A stretch of DNA of 55,165 bases from Roseomonas sp. E05. Lineage in GTDB: Bacteria > Pseudomonadota > Alphaproteobacteria > Acetobacterales > Acetobacteraceae. Below the pieces are notes generated by a model that saw only the letters and a list, made by a program, of their open reading frames with translations, made no database searches and had not been told where the DNA came from. The translations under genes and the position numbers were made by a program. Below are positions 1-8,827 of the stretch, piece after piece (within the stretch, counting starts at the first letter, position 1; each line of letters opens with the position of its first letter). The DNA is taken from NCBI RefSeq assembly GCF_030063475.1, contig NZ_JASIRT010000033.1:1-55165 (forward strand), in the 5' to 3' direction.

Positions 1-102
1 ATGAAGGACTGGCGGCGCATCGCTACGCGCTACGACCGCTTGGCCAGGAACTTCCTCTCCGCCATCGCGCTCGTCGCAACCGCTTGTTTCTGGCTCCCCT
101 GA
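1..102 (+). pseudogene. IS5-family transposase, C-terminal tip (cut by window edge)
   Basis: An open frame runs in from the left edge and ends at a TGA at 100-102. The last 33 residues contain RIATRYDRLARNF followed by a hydrophobic tail, which is the usual C-terminus of IS5-family DDE transposases. The ATG at position 1 is probably internal, so the real gene starts outside the window. Whether the full copy is intact cannot be judged. The insertion-sequence end should lie within a few tens of bases after the stop; the GAGTCGGCAACCTAG stretch at 106-120 is a candidate terminal repeat, but its partner is not visible. Confidence 0.75.
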
Positions 103-700
103 TTGAGTCGGCAACCTAGAAAAGGCAGCAATGTATATGGCGCATAGAAATATTATCCCTTAGAAAAATCCACAAAGCAGCGAAATGCAGAAAAAGACAG
201 AATAATGCTCTTCTCATCATGACGGATAATAACAGGATTTTTTTTATAGTCGTGACCGTTTGTTCGGATTCTCCTGCTCAACATCTGTCCGCGATAAAAA
301 CAACAGGATCGCCTTTCAAGGTCCGTTATTTCCGTCAGGGGTGGAAATTTCCTGTAGTTTCTGGTCCATGGCCTGCGTCTACCCGCGCTGTGGCAAGGTT
401 CGCCAGATACACGATCTACGCTCATGCCGCATTGCGGCCAGAAAGATGCGAAGGCTGCCGCAAGCCCAGCCGCCTCGCTATAGATAGAACAACTCTGGAC
501 GGTGAGCCGCCCTTCTGATCGGGTCTTGGCGGGTCCCCGGCGGGCCTCCGCCTGCGTGGCGAAGTGCAACGGTGGATGGACAGGCGCCCGCCGCCCGGCC
601 ATCTGCGGCGGGATCGCCTCGGGGTGGGGTTCTGCGGTAGAGACAGCGCAGCCCGGCCACCCGGACGGGGTGCCGCCATCGTCAAGCCGAAGGAGCTTCC
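103..700. other. Non-coding interval, AT-rich in its left half
   Basis: No convincing gene is seen in these roughly 600 bases. Positions about 119-340 are much richer in A and T than anything else in the window, with several A and T runs. From about 480 onward the composition returns to the GC-rich norm. Open frames here (for example minus strand 153-602) have no recognisable domain and mixed composition. The stretch probably holds the end of the IS5-type element, foreign or decayed DNA, and the promoter of the DsbA-like gene. Confidence 0.6.
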
Positions 701-1318
701 ATGTCCCTCTCCCGCCGCACGCTGATGCTGGCTCCGGCCATCCTGCTCCCGGTCGCCGCCACCGCCCAGGGGACCACGCAGGGGACCGACCCGCGCCTCG
801 GCGAGCGCTCGGCCGGCCCGGCCGACGCGCCGGTGACGGTGCAGGAATTCTTTTCGCTGACCTGCACGCATTGCGCCGCCTTCCACCGCGAGACCTGGCC
901 GCGCGTGAAGCAGGAGCTGGTGGAAAAGGGCAAGATGCGAATGGTCTGGCGCGACTTCCCGCTGGATCAGCTCGCCCTGGCCGCCGCGCAGGTGGCGCGC
1001 GCCCTGCCGCCGGAGCGCTACGAGGGCTTCATCAGCGCGCTGCTCGCCAGCCAGGAGCGCTGGGCCTTCAACCGCAACGCCGACAACATCGCCGAGATCG
1101 CCAAGGTCGCCGCCCTGGCGGGGATGAACCGGCAGCAGGTGGACGCCGCCATCAATGATGAGGCGCTGCGCCGCGCCATCCTGGAGGAGCGGCTGAAGGC
1201 CGAGCAGCAGTACAAGGTGAACTCCACCCCCACCTTCGTCTTCGGCAGCAAGGTGGTGCCGGGTGCTCTGTCCTTCGACCGCTTCGCGCAACTGGTCCAG
1301 GAGGCCTCCGGCACTTGA
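701..1318 (+). CDS. DsbA-family thiol:disulfide oxidoreductase, exported
   Basis: This 205-residue protein has an N-terminal signal with SRR followed by a hydrophobic stretch ending near ATAQG, so it should act in the periplasm; the twin arginine allows Tat export. The mature part is a thioredoxin-fold domain of the DsbA/Thioredoxin_4 type. Its active site is C-T-H-C in SLTCTHCAAFH (around residues 53-60), followed by a helical insertion and the cis-proline region STPTFVFG near residue 170. The likely role is oxidation or isomerisation of disulfides in exported proteins. The stop TGA overlaps the proposed TTG start of smc, so the two are probably co-transcribed. The start is the ATG after AAGGAGCTTCC, a good ribosome binding site. 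Confidence 0.88.
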   Translation: MSLSRRTLMLAPAILLPVAATAQGTTQGTDPRLGERSAGPADAPVTVQEFFSLTCTHCAAFHRETWPRVKQELVEKGKMRMVWRDFPLDQLALAAAQVARALPPERYEGFISALLASQERWAFNRNADNIAEIAKVAALAGMNRQQVDAAINDEALRRAILEERLKAEQQYKVNSTPTFVFGSKVVPGALSFDRFAQLVQEASGT

Positions 1319-4300
1319 CCGAGGTTGTGTCCGAAGGCGGCGCCCGGGAAGAGGGCACCGCGCCCGAGGAGAACGCGCCGGCGCGGGACGCCGCCACGGA
1401 GGCCGCGGCACGCGCCGCGGCCCTGCGGGCGGTGCTGTCGCGCTTGCGCATCGCCGGCTTCAAGTCCTTCGCCGAGCCGACCACGCTGGACGTGCTGCCG
1501 GGCCTGACCGGCATCGTCGGCCCGAATGGCTGCGGCAAGTCCAACGTCGTCGAGGCGCTGCGCTGGGCGATGGGCGAGACCAATGCCCGCGCCATGCGCG
1601 GCGGCGAGATGGACGACGTCATCTTCGCCGGCACCGCCACCCGCGCGGGCCGCAACCAGGCTGAGGTGACGCTGCTGCTGGAGGAGGCCTCCGGCCTCGC
1701 CCCGCCGCCGCACCAGGAGGCGGCCGAGCTGGAGATCACCCGCCGCATCGTGCGCGGCGAGGGCACCGGCTTCCGCATCAACGGCCGCGAGGTGCGCGGG
1801 CGGGACGTGCAGACGCTGTTCGCCGATATCGGCAGCGGCGCCCGCTCCTCGGCCATGGTGAGCCAGGGCAAGGTGGCCACGCTGATCGCCGCCAAGCCGG
1901 AGGAGCGCCGGCAGGTGCTGGAGGAGGCCGCCGGCATCGCCGGGCTGCGCGCCCGCAAGCACGAGGCCGAGCTGAAGCTGCGCCAGGCCGAGCAGAACCT
2001 GACCCGCGCCGACGACCTGAAGGGGCAGCTCGAGGTGCAGCGGCAGTCGCTGCAGCGCCAGGCCCGGCAGGCGGCGCGCTACCGCAACCTCTCCGGCCTG
2101 ACCCGGCAGGCGGAGGCCGAGTATTTCTCGCTGCTGGTCGCCCGCGCCGAGAAGGCGCTGACCGGCAGCCGCAACGCCTACGCCGCCGCCCGCGCCGCCA
2201 CCGGCCGCGCCGAGCAGGCCGCCGCCGAGGCCACCCAGCGCGCCTTCACGGCTGAGCGGGCGCTGCCCGCGCCGCGCGCCGAGGAGGCCGAGGCGCGCAC
2301 CGCGCTGGAGCGGCACCGCGTCGAGTCGGAAGGGCTGGAGGCGGAGGAGCGCCGCGCCCGCGCCACCCTGGCCGATGCCGAGGCGCGGCTGGCGCAGATC
2401 CGGGACGATCTCGGCCATGCCCGGAGGCTGGTCGAGGATGCCGGCGCCGCCGAGGGGCGGCTGGCCGAGGAGGCGCGGACGCTGGAAGGCGTGGCCGCCG
2501 CCCTGCCGGAGCGCCGCGAGGCCGCGCGGGCCGAGCAGGTGGAGGCCGAGGAGGCCGTGGCCAGGCTGGAGCGCGAGGCCGACCGCGCCGCGCAGCAGGC
2601 CGCCGAGGCGGCTGCCGAGCAGGCACGGGTCAGTGGCGAGGTGAACGCGGCCCGGCAGCGCGCCGAGCGGCTGCGGCAGCAGCATGAGGCCCTTCTGGGC
2701 CAGCAGCGCGAGGCCGAGGCCGCCCATGTCGCGCCTGAGACGATCGAGGCCGCCGGCGCCGCCCGGCAGGCCGCCGAGGCGGCGCTGGCCGAGGCGCGTG
2801 CCGCGCTGGAGCAGGCCGAGACCGCCCGCGCCGCCGCGCAGGAGCGGCATGCCGCCGCCCGGCGCGCGGTCGCCGAGGCCGAGGCGGGGCGCAGCCGCGC
2901 CACCGCTGAACGCGACGCCGCCGCCAACCGCGCGCGGCAGGTGACGGAGCAGCGCGACCGGCTGCGCCGCGAGCGCGACGCCGCCGCCGCCGAGCAGCCG
3001 GATCCCACCGCGCTGGACGCCGCCCGTACCGCCACCGCCGAGGCGGAGGCCCGGCTCGCCGCGGCGCGCAAGGCGCTGGCCGAGGCGGAGGGCGCGCGCA
3101 GCGCCGCCGCCGGGGCGCATGCGCTGGCCCGCGGCAATGCCAGCGCCGCCGAGGCCGCCCGCGCCCGCGCCGGGGCCGAGCGGCAGGGCCTCGCCGACCT
3201 GCTGCGCTCCGGCGAGCCGGGCGCGGCGGCACCGATCCTGGAAGCCGTGGTGGTGCCGCAGGGGCTGGAAGCGGCGCTCGGCGCGGCCTTGGGCGAGGCG
3301 CTGGAAAGCCCCGCCGATCCGCGCGCGCCGCGTCATTGGCGCCGCTTGCCGCCGCTGGAGGCGCCGGCACCGCTGCCGGAGGGTGCCACGCCCCTCGGCC
3401 GGCTGGTTGAGGCGCCGCCGGAGCTGGCGCGCGCCTTGTCGCAGGTCGGGCTGCTGGATGCGGGAATCGATGGCGCGGCGCTGCAGGCGCGGCTGGCGCC
3501 GGGGCAGAGCCTGGTCTCCCGCGAGGGCGCGCTGTGGCGCTGGGATGGGCACGGCATCCAGGCCGGAGCGCCCAGCCCGGGCGCGGTGCGGCTGACCCAG
3601 CGCAACCGGTTGCGGGCCGCCGAGCAGGCGCTGGAGCAGGCGGTGGCCGCCGCGAAGGAGGTCGCCGCCACCGCCGAGGCGGCGAAGCACGCCGAGACGC
3701 AGGCGGCCGGGGCCGAGTCCCAGGCCCGCGCCGCGCGCAGCGCCGCCGAGACCACGCTGGCCCGTGCGCGCGAAGCCGAGGCGCGGCTCGCCGCCCAGGC
3801 CGAGCGGGCGGAGAGCCGGCTGGCCGCGCTCGGGCCGCAGCTGGAGCGGCTGGAGACCGAGCTGCAGGCGGCGCAGGCGGCCCGCGAGGCCGCCGAGGGG
3901 GTGCTCGCCACCCTGCCGGATGCCACCGCCGCCCGCGTGGCGCGCGAGGCGGCGGCGCAGGAGGAAAGCGCCGCCCAGGCTGCCGAGGCCGGCGCGCGGG
4001 ATGCGCGACGCAAGGCCGAGGCGGGGCTGGAGGGGGCGCGGGCGGAGGAATCCCGGCTGGCCAGCCGGGCCGCCAGCGCGGAGAGCCGGTTGCGCGCGCT
4101 GGCGCCGCAGCTCGCCCGCGTGACGGAGGATCGCGCCGAGGCCGAGCGCCTGCAGGCCGAGGCGGAGGCCGCCCTGACCGCGCTGCCGGACCTCGATGGG
4201 ATGCGGCAGGCGGTGGAGACGGCGCGGCAGGCCTTGGCCGCCGGCCGCGCGCGGGCAGGGGCGGCGCGTGACGTCGCCGCCGCGCTGGCCGCGGAGACGG

Positions 4301-5421
4301 AGCGCGCTGCCGGACGGCTCGCCGCGCTGGCGCAGGAGCGCACCTCCTGGGCCGAGCGGCGGGAGACCGCTGCGGCGCGCCTGGCCGAGCTGGATCGCCG
4401 CGCCGAGGAAGCGGCCGCCGCCCGCGAGGCGGCCGTCAGTGCCCCGGAGGAGGCGGCCGCCCGCCGCGCCGCCGCCGGAAGGGTGCTGGCTGAGGCCAAG
4501 GCCCGGCACGAGGCCGCCGCCGCGAAGCTGAGGGCCGCCGAGACGGAGGATCGCGAGGCGGCGGAGGGCCGGCGGCAGGCGGATGCCGCCTTCGCCGCGG
4601 CGCGCGAGGCGCAGGTGCGCGCCCAGGCCGCGGTGGAGCAGGCGGAGCAGGCGGCGGGCTCGGTGGCCGCCCGCCTCGTCGAGCGGCTGGGGGAGGACGC
4701 CGCCCTGCCGGAACCGCCGGAGGATCTCTCCGACGCGGCGGAGGACAAGGCGCGCCGCAAGGCCGAGCGGCTGGCGCGCGAGCGCGAGGAAATGGGGCCC
4801 GTCAACCTGCGGGCCGAGCAGGAGGTGGCGGAGATGGAAGCGCGGATCGGCGCCATCGATCGCGACCGCGACGAGATCGGCACCGCCATTGCCAAGTTGC
4901 GCGGCTCGATCGGCCATCTGAACCGCGAGGGGCGGGAGCGGCTGCGCGCCGTCTTCAACCGGGTGGATGCCGAATTCCGCGCCCTGTTCGGCCGGTTGTT
5001 CGGCGGCGGGCGGGCGCATCTGGCGCTGGTCGGCAGCGAGGACCCGCTGGAGGCCGGGCTGGAGATCTATGCCGAGCCGCCGGGCAAGAAGCTCGCCACC
5101 CTCTCGTTGCTCTCGGGCGGCGAGCAGGCGCTGACGGCGCTTTCGCTGATCTTCGCCGTGTTCCGCTGCCAGCCCGCGCCGGTCTGCGTGCTCGACGAGG
5201 TGGACGCGCCGCTGGACGACGCCAATGTCGAGCGGCTCTGCGGCCTGCTGGAGGCGATGGCGGAGGAGGCGGGCACCCGTTTCCTGGTGGTCACCCACCA
5301 CCCGCTGACCATGGCGCGGATGCACCGGCTCTATGGCGTGACGATGCAGGAGCGGGGGGTCAGCCGGCTGCTCTCGGTAGACCTGGGTGTGGCAGCGGAG
5401 TTGGTGGAGGGTGGGCGTTAA
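1315..5421 (+). CDS. smc: Chromosome segregation protein SMC
   Basis: SMC is the coiled-coil ATPase of the bacterial condensin complex and acts on the chromosome with ScpA and ScpB. The protein has an N-terminal ATPase half with Walker A GPNGCGKSN (residues 69-77). Two long Ala/Glu/Arg-rich coiled coils follow, interrupted by a short hinge around residues 620-760. The C-terminal half carries the LSGGEQ signature (about 1266) and Walker B VCVLDEVDAP. At 1368 residues it is longer than the usual 1150-1200. The TTG at 1315 overlaps the dsbA-like stop as TTGA but adds about 40 Ala/Glu-rich residues before the usual SRLRIAGFKSF beginning. GTG codons at 1327 and 1432 are alternative starts; 1432 would give the conventional N-terminus. 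Confidence 0.95.
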   Translation: MTEVVSEGGAREEGTAPEENAPARDAATEAAARAAALRAVLSRLRIAGFKSFAEPTTLDVLPGLTGIVGPNGCGKSNVVEALRWAMGETNARAMRGGEMDDVIFAGTATRAGRNQAEVTLLLEEASGLAPPPHQEAAELEITRRIVRGEGTGFRINGREVRGRDVQTLFADIGSGARSSAMVSQGKVATLIAAKPEERRQVLEEAAGIAGLRARKHEAELKLRQAEQNLTRADDLKGQLEVQRQSLQRQARQAARYRNLSGLTRQAEAEYFSLLVARAEKALTGSRNAYAAARAATGRAEQAAAEATQRAFTAERALPAPRAEEAEARTALERHRVESEGLEAEERRARATLADAEARLAQIRDDLGHARRLVEDAGAAEGRLAEEARTLEGVAAALPERREAARAEQVEAEEAVARLEREADRAAQQAAEAAAEQARVSGEVNAARQRAERLRQQHEALLGQQREAEAAHVAPETIEAAGAARQAAEAALAEARAALEQAETARAAAQERHAAARRAVAEAEAGRSRATAERDAAANRARQVTEQRDRLRRERDAAAAEQPDPTALDAARTATAEAEARLAAARKALAEAEGARSAAAGAHALARGNASAAEAARARAGAERQGLADLLRSGEPGAAAPILEAVVVPQGLEAALGAALGEALESPADPRAPRHWRRLPPLEAPAPLPEGATPLGRLVEAPPELARALSQVGLLDAGIDGAALQARLAPGQSLVSREGALWRWDGHGIQAGAPSPGAVRLTQRNRLRAAEQALEQAVAAAKEVAATAEAAKHAETQAAGAESQARAARSAAETTLARAREAEARLAAQAERAESRLAALGPQLERLETELQAAQAAREAAEGVLATLPDATAARVAREAAAQEESAAQAAEAGARDARRKAEAGLEGARAEESRLASRAASAESRLRALAPQLARVTEDRAEAERLQAEAEAALTALPDLDGMRQAVETARQALAAGRARAGAARDVAAALAAETERAAGRLAALAQERTSWAERRETAAARLAELDRRAEEAAAAREAAVSAPEEAAARRAAAGRVLAEAKARHEAAAAKLRAAETEDREAAEGRRQADAAFAAAREAQVRAQAAVEQAEQAAGSVAARLVERLGEDAALPEPPEDLSDAAEDKARRKAERLAREREEMGPVNLRAEQEVAEMEARIGAIDRDRDEIGTAIAKLRGSIGHLNREGRERLRAVFNRVDAEFRALFGRLFGGGRAHLALVGSEDPLEAGLEIYAEPPGKKLATLSLLSGGEQALTALSLIFAVFRCQPAPVCVLDEVDAPLDDANVERLCGLLEAMAEEAGTRFLVVTHHPLTMARMHRLYGVTMQERGVSRLLSVDLGVAAELVEGGR

Positions 5422-5451
5422 CCGCATCATCACGAATCTGTGTTGTTTAGC

Positions 5452-5499
5452 TCTCCGTAGCGGCACATCTTCTCCCTACCTGCCGCTCGGAGAAGGAAG
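5452..5499 (+). promoter_or_regulatory. Hairpin covering the ribosome binding site of the 5500 gene
   Basis: TCTCCG (5452-5457) and AGCGGCA (5459-5465) pair with TGCCGCT (5481-5487) and CGGAGA (5488-5493). This gives a 13-bp stem with one bulged T and a 15-nt loop. The right arm contains GGAGA, the best-spaced Shine-Dalgarno sequence for the ATG at 5500. There is no T-run, so it is a weak terminator candidate. Control of translation is an inference from the base pairing. Confidence 0.5.
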
Positions 5500-6000
5500 A
5501 TGCTTCCTCGTCGCCGTGTCTTCACGCTCCTGCCAGGGTTGCTGAGCCTGTTTCCAGGCGTAACCCGGGCCGCCGAGATGGCTCCGCCTCCCTCCCTCGT
5601 CGTGACCGGGCTGATCGCCGGTGCGCCGGAGGGCATGCGGCGCTTCGGCCTGGAAGAGCTGGAGGCGCTTGGGTTGCAGGAGCTGCGGACGACCACCCCC
5701 TGGACGGCCGGCATGCAGGTCTTCTCCGGCGTGCCGCTGGCACGGCTGCTGCAGGCCGTCGGCGCCCATGGCACGGTGCTGCATACCGTTGCCCTGAACG
5801 ACTACACCGTGGTCATTCCCGAGGAGGACGCCCGGCTGCATGGCGCCTTCCTGGCCACGCGGCTGGATGGAAGGCCGATGCGCATCCGCGACCGGGGGCC
5901 GATCTGGCTCGTCTACCCCTGGTCGGAGCGGCCGGCGCTTGACCAGATGACGTACCACGAGCGGTCGATCTGGCAGCTGCAGCGCATCGAGGTCCGGTAA
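5500..6000 (+). CDS. Exported protein with molybdopterin-oxidoreductase-like fold (COG3915-like)
   Basis: The 166-residue protein has a signal peptide (RRRVFTLLPGLLSLFPGVTRA) and a short domain resembling the molybdopterin-binding fold of sulfite oxidase/YedY relatives. Recognisable pieces are FSGVPLARLLQAVGA, a VVIPEED segment and RDRGPIWLVYPW. No cysteine is present in the mature domain, so it lacks the residue that ligates molybdenum in the enzymatic relatives and is probably a binding or sensing protein. It lies two bases upstream of the GGDEF/EAL gene, in the same transcript. Related small proteins often sit beside diguanylate cyclases, which suggests a periplasmic partner for the sensor. 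Its ribosome binding site lies in a hairpin (5452-5499). Confidence 0.7.
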   Translation: MLPRRRVFTLLPGLLSLFPGVTRAAEMAPPPSLVVTGLIAGAPEGMRRFGLEELEALGLQELRTTTPWTAGMQVFSGVPLARLLQAVGAHGTVLHTVALNDYTVVIPEEDARLHGAFLATRLDGRPMRIRDRGPIWLVYPWSERPALDQMTYHERSIWQLQRIEVR

Positions 6001-6002
6001 CC

Positions 6003-8396
6003 GTGCCATCCGGCGGTGGCCTTTCGGCAGCCGCGTCGCGCGCCTGGCTGCTGGCGGGGCTGGCAGCCCAGCTCCGCCATGGGCGGCTGCTGTTCAAGTT
6101 CGGCCTGGGGATCGCCGCGCTGCTGTTCCTCATCTCGCTCGGCGCCTCGTTCCTGCATATCGGTGCCCAGTACCGGCGGGAGGGGCAGCTGTTGCGCAGC
6201 GGGCTGTGGATGACCACCCAGGCCGCCTTCGAGGCGGCGCGCTTCGACGCCGCGCTCAGCCGCTACGCCGCCCAGGCCCTGCCGGCCTGGCAGCTCGAAC
6301 AGCGTTTCGAGATCCTCTACAGCCGCATCAAGCTGCTCGGCAGCGGCGACGACCCGAATGAATACACCCAGCTGGAACGCCTGCACGGGGTGCTGCCGCG
6401 GATCGCCGGAATCCTGCGGGTGCTGGACGAGGACCTGCAGAAGCTGCTCGCCGGCGAGGCCACGGCGCTGCCGCGCCTCTACGCCAGCTACCGGGAGCTG
6501 GAGGTGCAACTCGCCGCCGCGCTGCGGATGCTCCACCTCGACCAGCAGGAGGCGGCGGACCATGCCGTCACCGGGCTGCGCAGCCTGCACTGGACCTTCA
6601 TCGCCTCCGCGATGGGGCTGCTGCTCTCGGCAGGGCTGCTGATCGCCCTGCTGATGGTGGAAACGCGCCGGGCGCTGCGCCTGCGGCAGCAGGCCGAGGC
6701 CGCCGCGGCGCGCCAGTCCGAGGCGGAGCGCACCCTGCGCATCCTGATGGACAGTGTCCCGGCGATGATCAGCACCTTCGACCGGAAAGGCCGCTGCCTG
6801 TTCGTGAACGAGGCGCATGCGAGCTTCCACGGGAGCGAGGAGGCGACGCCGCAGTGTGACGAGACGGGGGGCGCCGGCAATGTGCTGGCACTGGTCCATC
6901 TGGTGCTGTCCTCACCCGGGCCGCTGCCCTTCCAGGAGGACAGCCTGTGCAACGCCTCCGGCGAGCCGCGCACCCTGCTGACCACGGCCGTGGCGGTGAA
7001 GAACGATGCGGGTGAGGCGGAGCGGGTGGTGGTCATCTCGCTCGATATCACCGAGCGCAAGCAGGCCGAGGACCGCATTCGCTACCTGGCCGAGCATGAC
7101 GCCCTGACCGACCTGCCCAACCGGGTGCTCTACACCACCCGGCTGCGCGCCATGCTCGGGCAGGCGAAGCTCGGGCTCACGGGCGATTTCGCCCTGCACC
7201 TGATCGACCTCGACCGTTTCAAGACGATCAACGACAGCCTGGGCCATCCCGTCGGCGACAAGCTGCTGGTGGCGGCAGCCGAGCGGATGCGCACCTGCCT
7301 GCGCCGCGGCGACATGGCCGCGCGGATTGGCGGCGACGAGTTCGCGGTGATCCAGCGCGACGTCTGGAGCCCGGAGGACGCGCGGCGCCTGGCCGGGCGG
7401 CTGGTGCGACTGCTGGAGGAGCCCTTCACCATCGAGGGTTCGGTCGTCCGCTGTGGCGCCAGCATCGGCACGGTGCTGGGGCCGCAGCAGGGAAACTCGC
7501 TGGAGCTGCTGCAGCAGCGGGCCGATCGGGCGCTCTACCACGCCAAGGCGGAGGGGCGTGGCTGCGCGGTGATGTTCGACACCGGCATGGAGCAGGCCTG
7601 GCTGGAGCAGCGCCTATTGGAGGCGGAGCTGCGCCTGGCGCTGGAGCGGGGGGAGCTGACCCTGGTCTACCAGCCGAAATTCTGCCTGCGCACCGATCGG
7701 CCGGTCGGCTGCGAGGCGCTGCTGCGCTGGATGCATCCGGAGCGCGGGCCGATCTCGCCGGCACGCTTCGTGCCGGTGGCGGAGGAAGCGGGGATGGCCG
7801 CCCTGCTCGCCCGGTACGTGCTGCGGCAGGCCTGCGCACAGGTGCTTGCCTGGCAGGGGGAAGGGCTGGAGGTGCGCGTGGCGGTGAACCTCTCGGCGGC
7901 GCTCTTCGCGAACGACCAGGCGCCGGCCCTGGTCGAGGCGGCGCTGCGGGAGAGCGGCATGCCGCCTCATCTGCTGGAGGTTGAGTTGACGGAGGGCGTA
8001 TTCATCCGGGACCCCGCGGCCGCGCGGGAGGCGCTGACGCGGCTGCAGCAGTTCGGCGTCCGGGTGGCGCTGGATGATTTCGGCACCGGCTATTCCTCGC
8101 TCAGCTATCTGCAGCACCTGCCCTTCAGCGTGCTGAAGGTGGATCGGGCCTTCATCGGCGCCCTGCAGGTGGAGGGCAGCAGCAGCCGCCTGATCGTCGA
8201 GACCATCCTGCGGCTGGCGCATGGTCTGGGCGCCGAGGTGGTGGCCGAGGGGGTGGAGACCCCGGCCCAGCTCGCGGCACTGCACGAGCTGGGATGTGAC
8301 GCGGCGCAGGGCTTCCTGCTCGGCTTGCCGATGGCGCCCGCCGCGCTGGCTGAGGTGTTCCGCACCACCGGCCCGAGCGGGCGGCAGGTGGCTTAG
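6003..8396 (+). CDS. Membrane-bound PAS-GGDEF-EAL c-di-GMP enzyme
   Basis: The 797-residue protein starts at GTG. It has a transmembrane segment near residues 30-50, a periplasmic helical sensor region (about 51-197), a second membrane segment (about 198-218), a PAS domain (about 246-350), a GGDEF domain and an EAL domain. The cyclase active site GGDEF is intact (443-447), and an RxxD product-inhibition site (434-437) sits five residues before it. The phosphodiesterase residues EALLR (571-575) and DDFGTGYSS (691-699) are also intact. It should therefore both make and degrade cyclic di-GMP, with the balance set by the periplasmic and PAS inputs. The exported protein encoded directly upstream is a plausible input partner. 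Confidence 0.92.
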   Translation: MPSGGGLSAAASRAWLLAGLAAQLRHGRLLFKFGLGIAALLFLISLGASFLHIGAQYRREGQLLRSGLWMTTQAAFEAARFDAALSRYAAQALPAWQLEQRFEILYSRIKLLGSGDDPNEYTQLERLHGVLPRIAGILRVLDEDLQKLLAGEATALPRLYASYRELEVQLAAALRMLHLDQQEAADHAVTGLRSLHWTFIASAMGLLLSAGLLIALLMVETRRALRLRQQAEAAAARQSEAERTLRILMDSVPAMISTFDRKGRCLFVNEAHASFHGSEEATPQCDETGGAGNVLALVHLVLSSPGPLPFQEDSLCNASGEPRTLLTTAVAVKNDAGEAERVVVISLDITERKQAEDRIRYLAEHDALTDLPNRVLYTTRLRAMLGQAKLGLTGDFALHLIDLDRFKTINDSLGHPVGDKLLVAAAERMRTCLRRGDMAARIGGDEFAVIQRDVWSPEDARRLAGRLVRLLEEPFTIEGSVVRCGASIGTVLGPQQGNSLELLQQRADRALYHAKAEGRGCAVMFDTGMEQAWLEQRLLEAELRLALERGELTLVYQPKFCLRTDRPVGCEALLRWMHPERGPISPARFVPVAEEAGMAALLARYVLRQACAQVLAWQGEGLEVRVAVNLSAALFANDQAPALVEAALRESGMPPHLLEVELTEGVFIRDPAAAREALTRLQQFGVRVALDDFGTGYSSLSYLQHLPFSVLKVDRAFIGALQVEGSSSRLIVETILRLAHGLGAEVVAEGVETPAQLAALHELGCDAAQGFLLGLPMAPAALAEVFRTTGPSGRQVA

Positions 8397-8438
8397 GCCG
8401 CGCCGGCGGCGGCAAGGCCTTCACGCCCTTGACACCAC

Positions 8439-8804
8439 ATGAACGCCCCCTTACGAGCCGTCCAGCCTACCGGCGGGGCAACCGCGGGAGCGAAGGTGAA
8501 CGGACGCGACGACTTCAACGAGCGCTTGCGCAAGGCCCGGCAGCGCCAGGGTCTTGAGCGGAGTACTCGGGGTGCCGATGGGGACGGTCAGGGTGGCCTG
8601 CCCCCAAGCGCCTTGCGGATCGGCCTGCGGGCCGGCGCCGAGGTCGTCTCGGCGCTGATCGCCGGGGCCGGAATCGGTTGGCTGATCGATCGCTTGCTCG
8701 GCACGTTCCCCTGGCTCTTCATGCTGTTCTTCGCCATAGGTGGTGTCGCCGGGGTTCTGAACGTCTATCGGCTGTTCAACCCCCGGAAGGGCGCGCGCAA
8801 GTAG
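8439..8804 (+). CDS. atpI: ATP synthase accessory protein AtpI
   Basis: This 121-residue protein has a charged N-terminal half and two membrane helices (GAEVVSALIAGAGIGWLID and the WLFMLFFAIGGVAGVLNVYRLF region), the pattern of the AtpI/AtpZ family. AtpI helps assemble the c-ring and may move magnesium or calcium. It is the first gene of the F0 operon, 23 bases before atpB. The N-terminal 50 residues are low-complexity and poorly conserved in the family, so the exact start is less certain than the identity. Confidence 0.85.
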   Translation: MNAPLRAVQPTGGATAGAKVNGRDDFNERLRKARQRQGLERSTRGADGDGQGGLPPSALRIGLRAGAEVVSALIAGAGIGWLIDRLLGTFPWLFMLFFAIGGVAGVLNVYRLFNPRKGARK

Positions 8805-8827
8805 CACCGGATGACGGGAGAGCCGCA

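Noticed and set aside
153-602. 149-residue minus-strand frame near the left edge
   Set aside because: Composition changes halfway with the AT-rich patch, there is no ribosome binding site and no recognisable domain.
1018-5466. 1482-residue open frame antisense to smc
   Set aside because: It is an artefact of GC-rich codon bias opposite the smc coiled coil; it is repetitive Arg/Gly/Leu sequence without a domain, while the plus strand encodes a full SMC.
8429-8434. TTGACA before atpI as a promoter -35
   Set aside because: It lies five bases before the start codon and no -10 follows at 16-18 bases; transcription from it would begin inside the gene.
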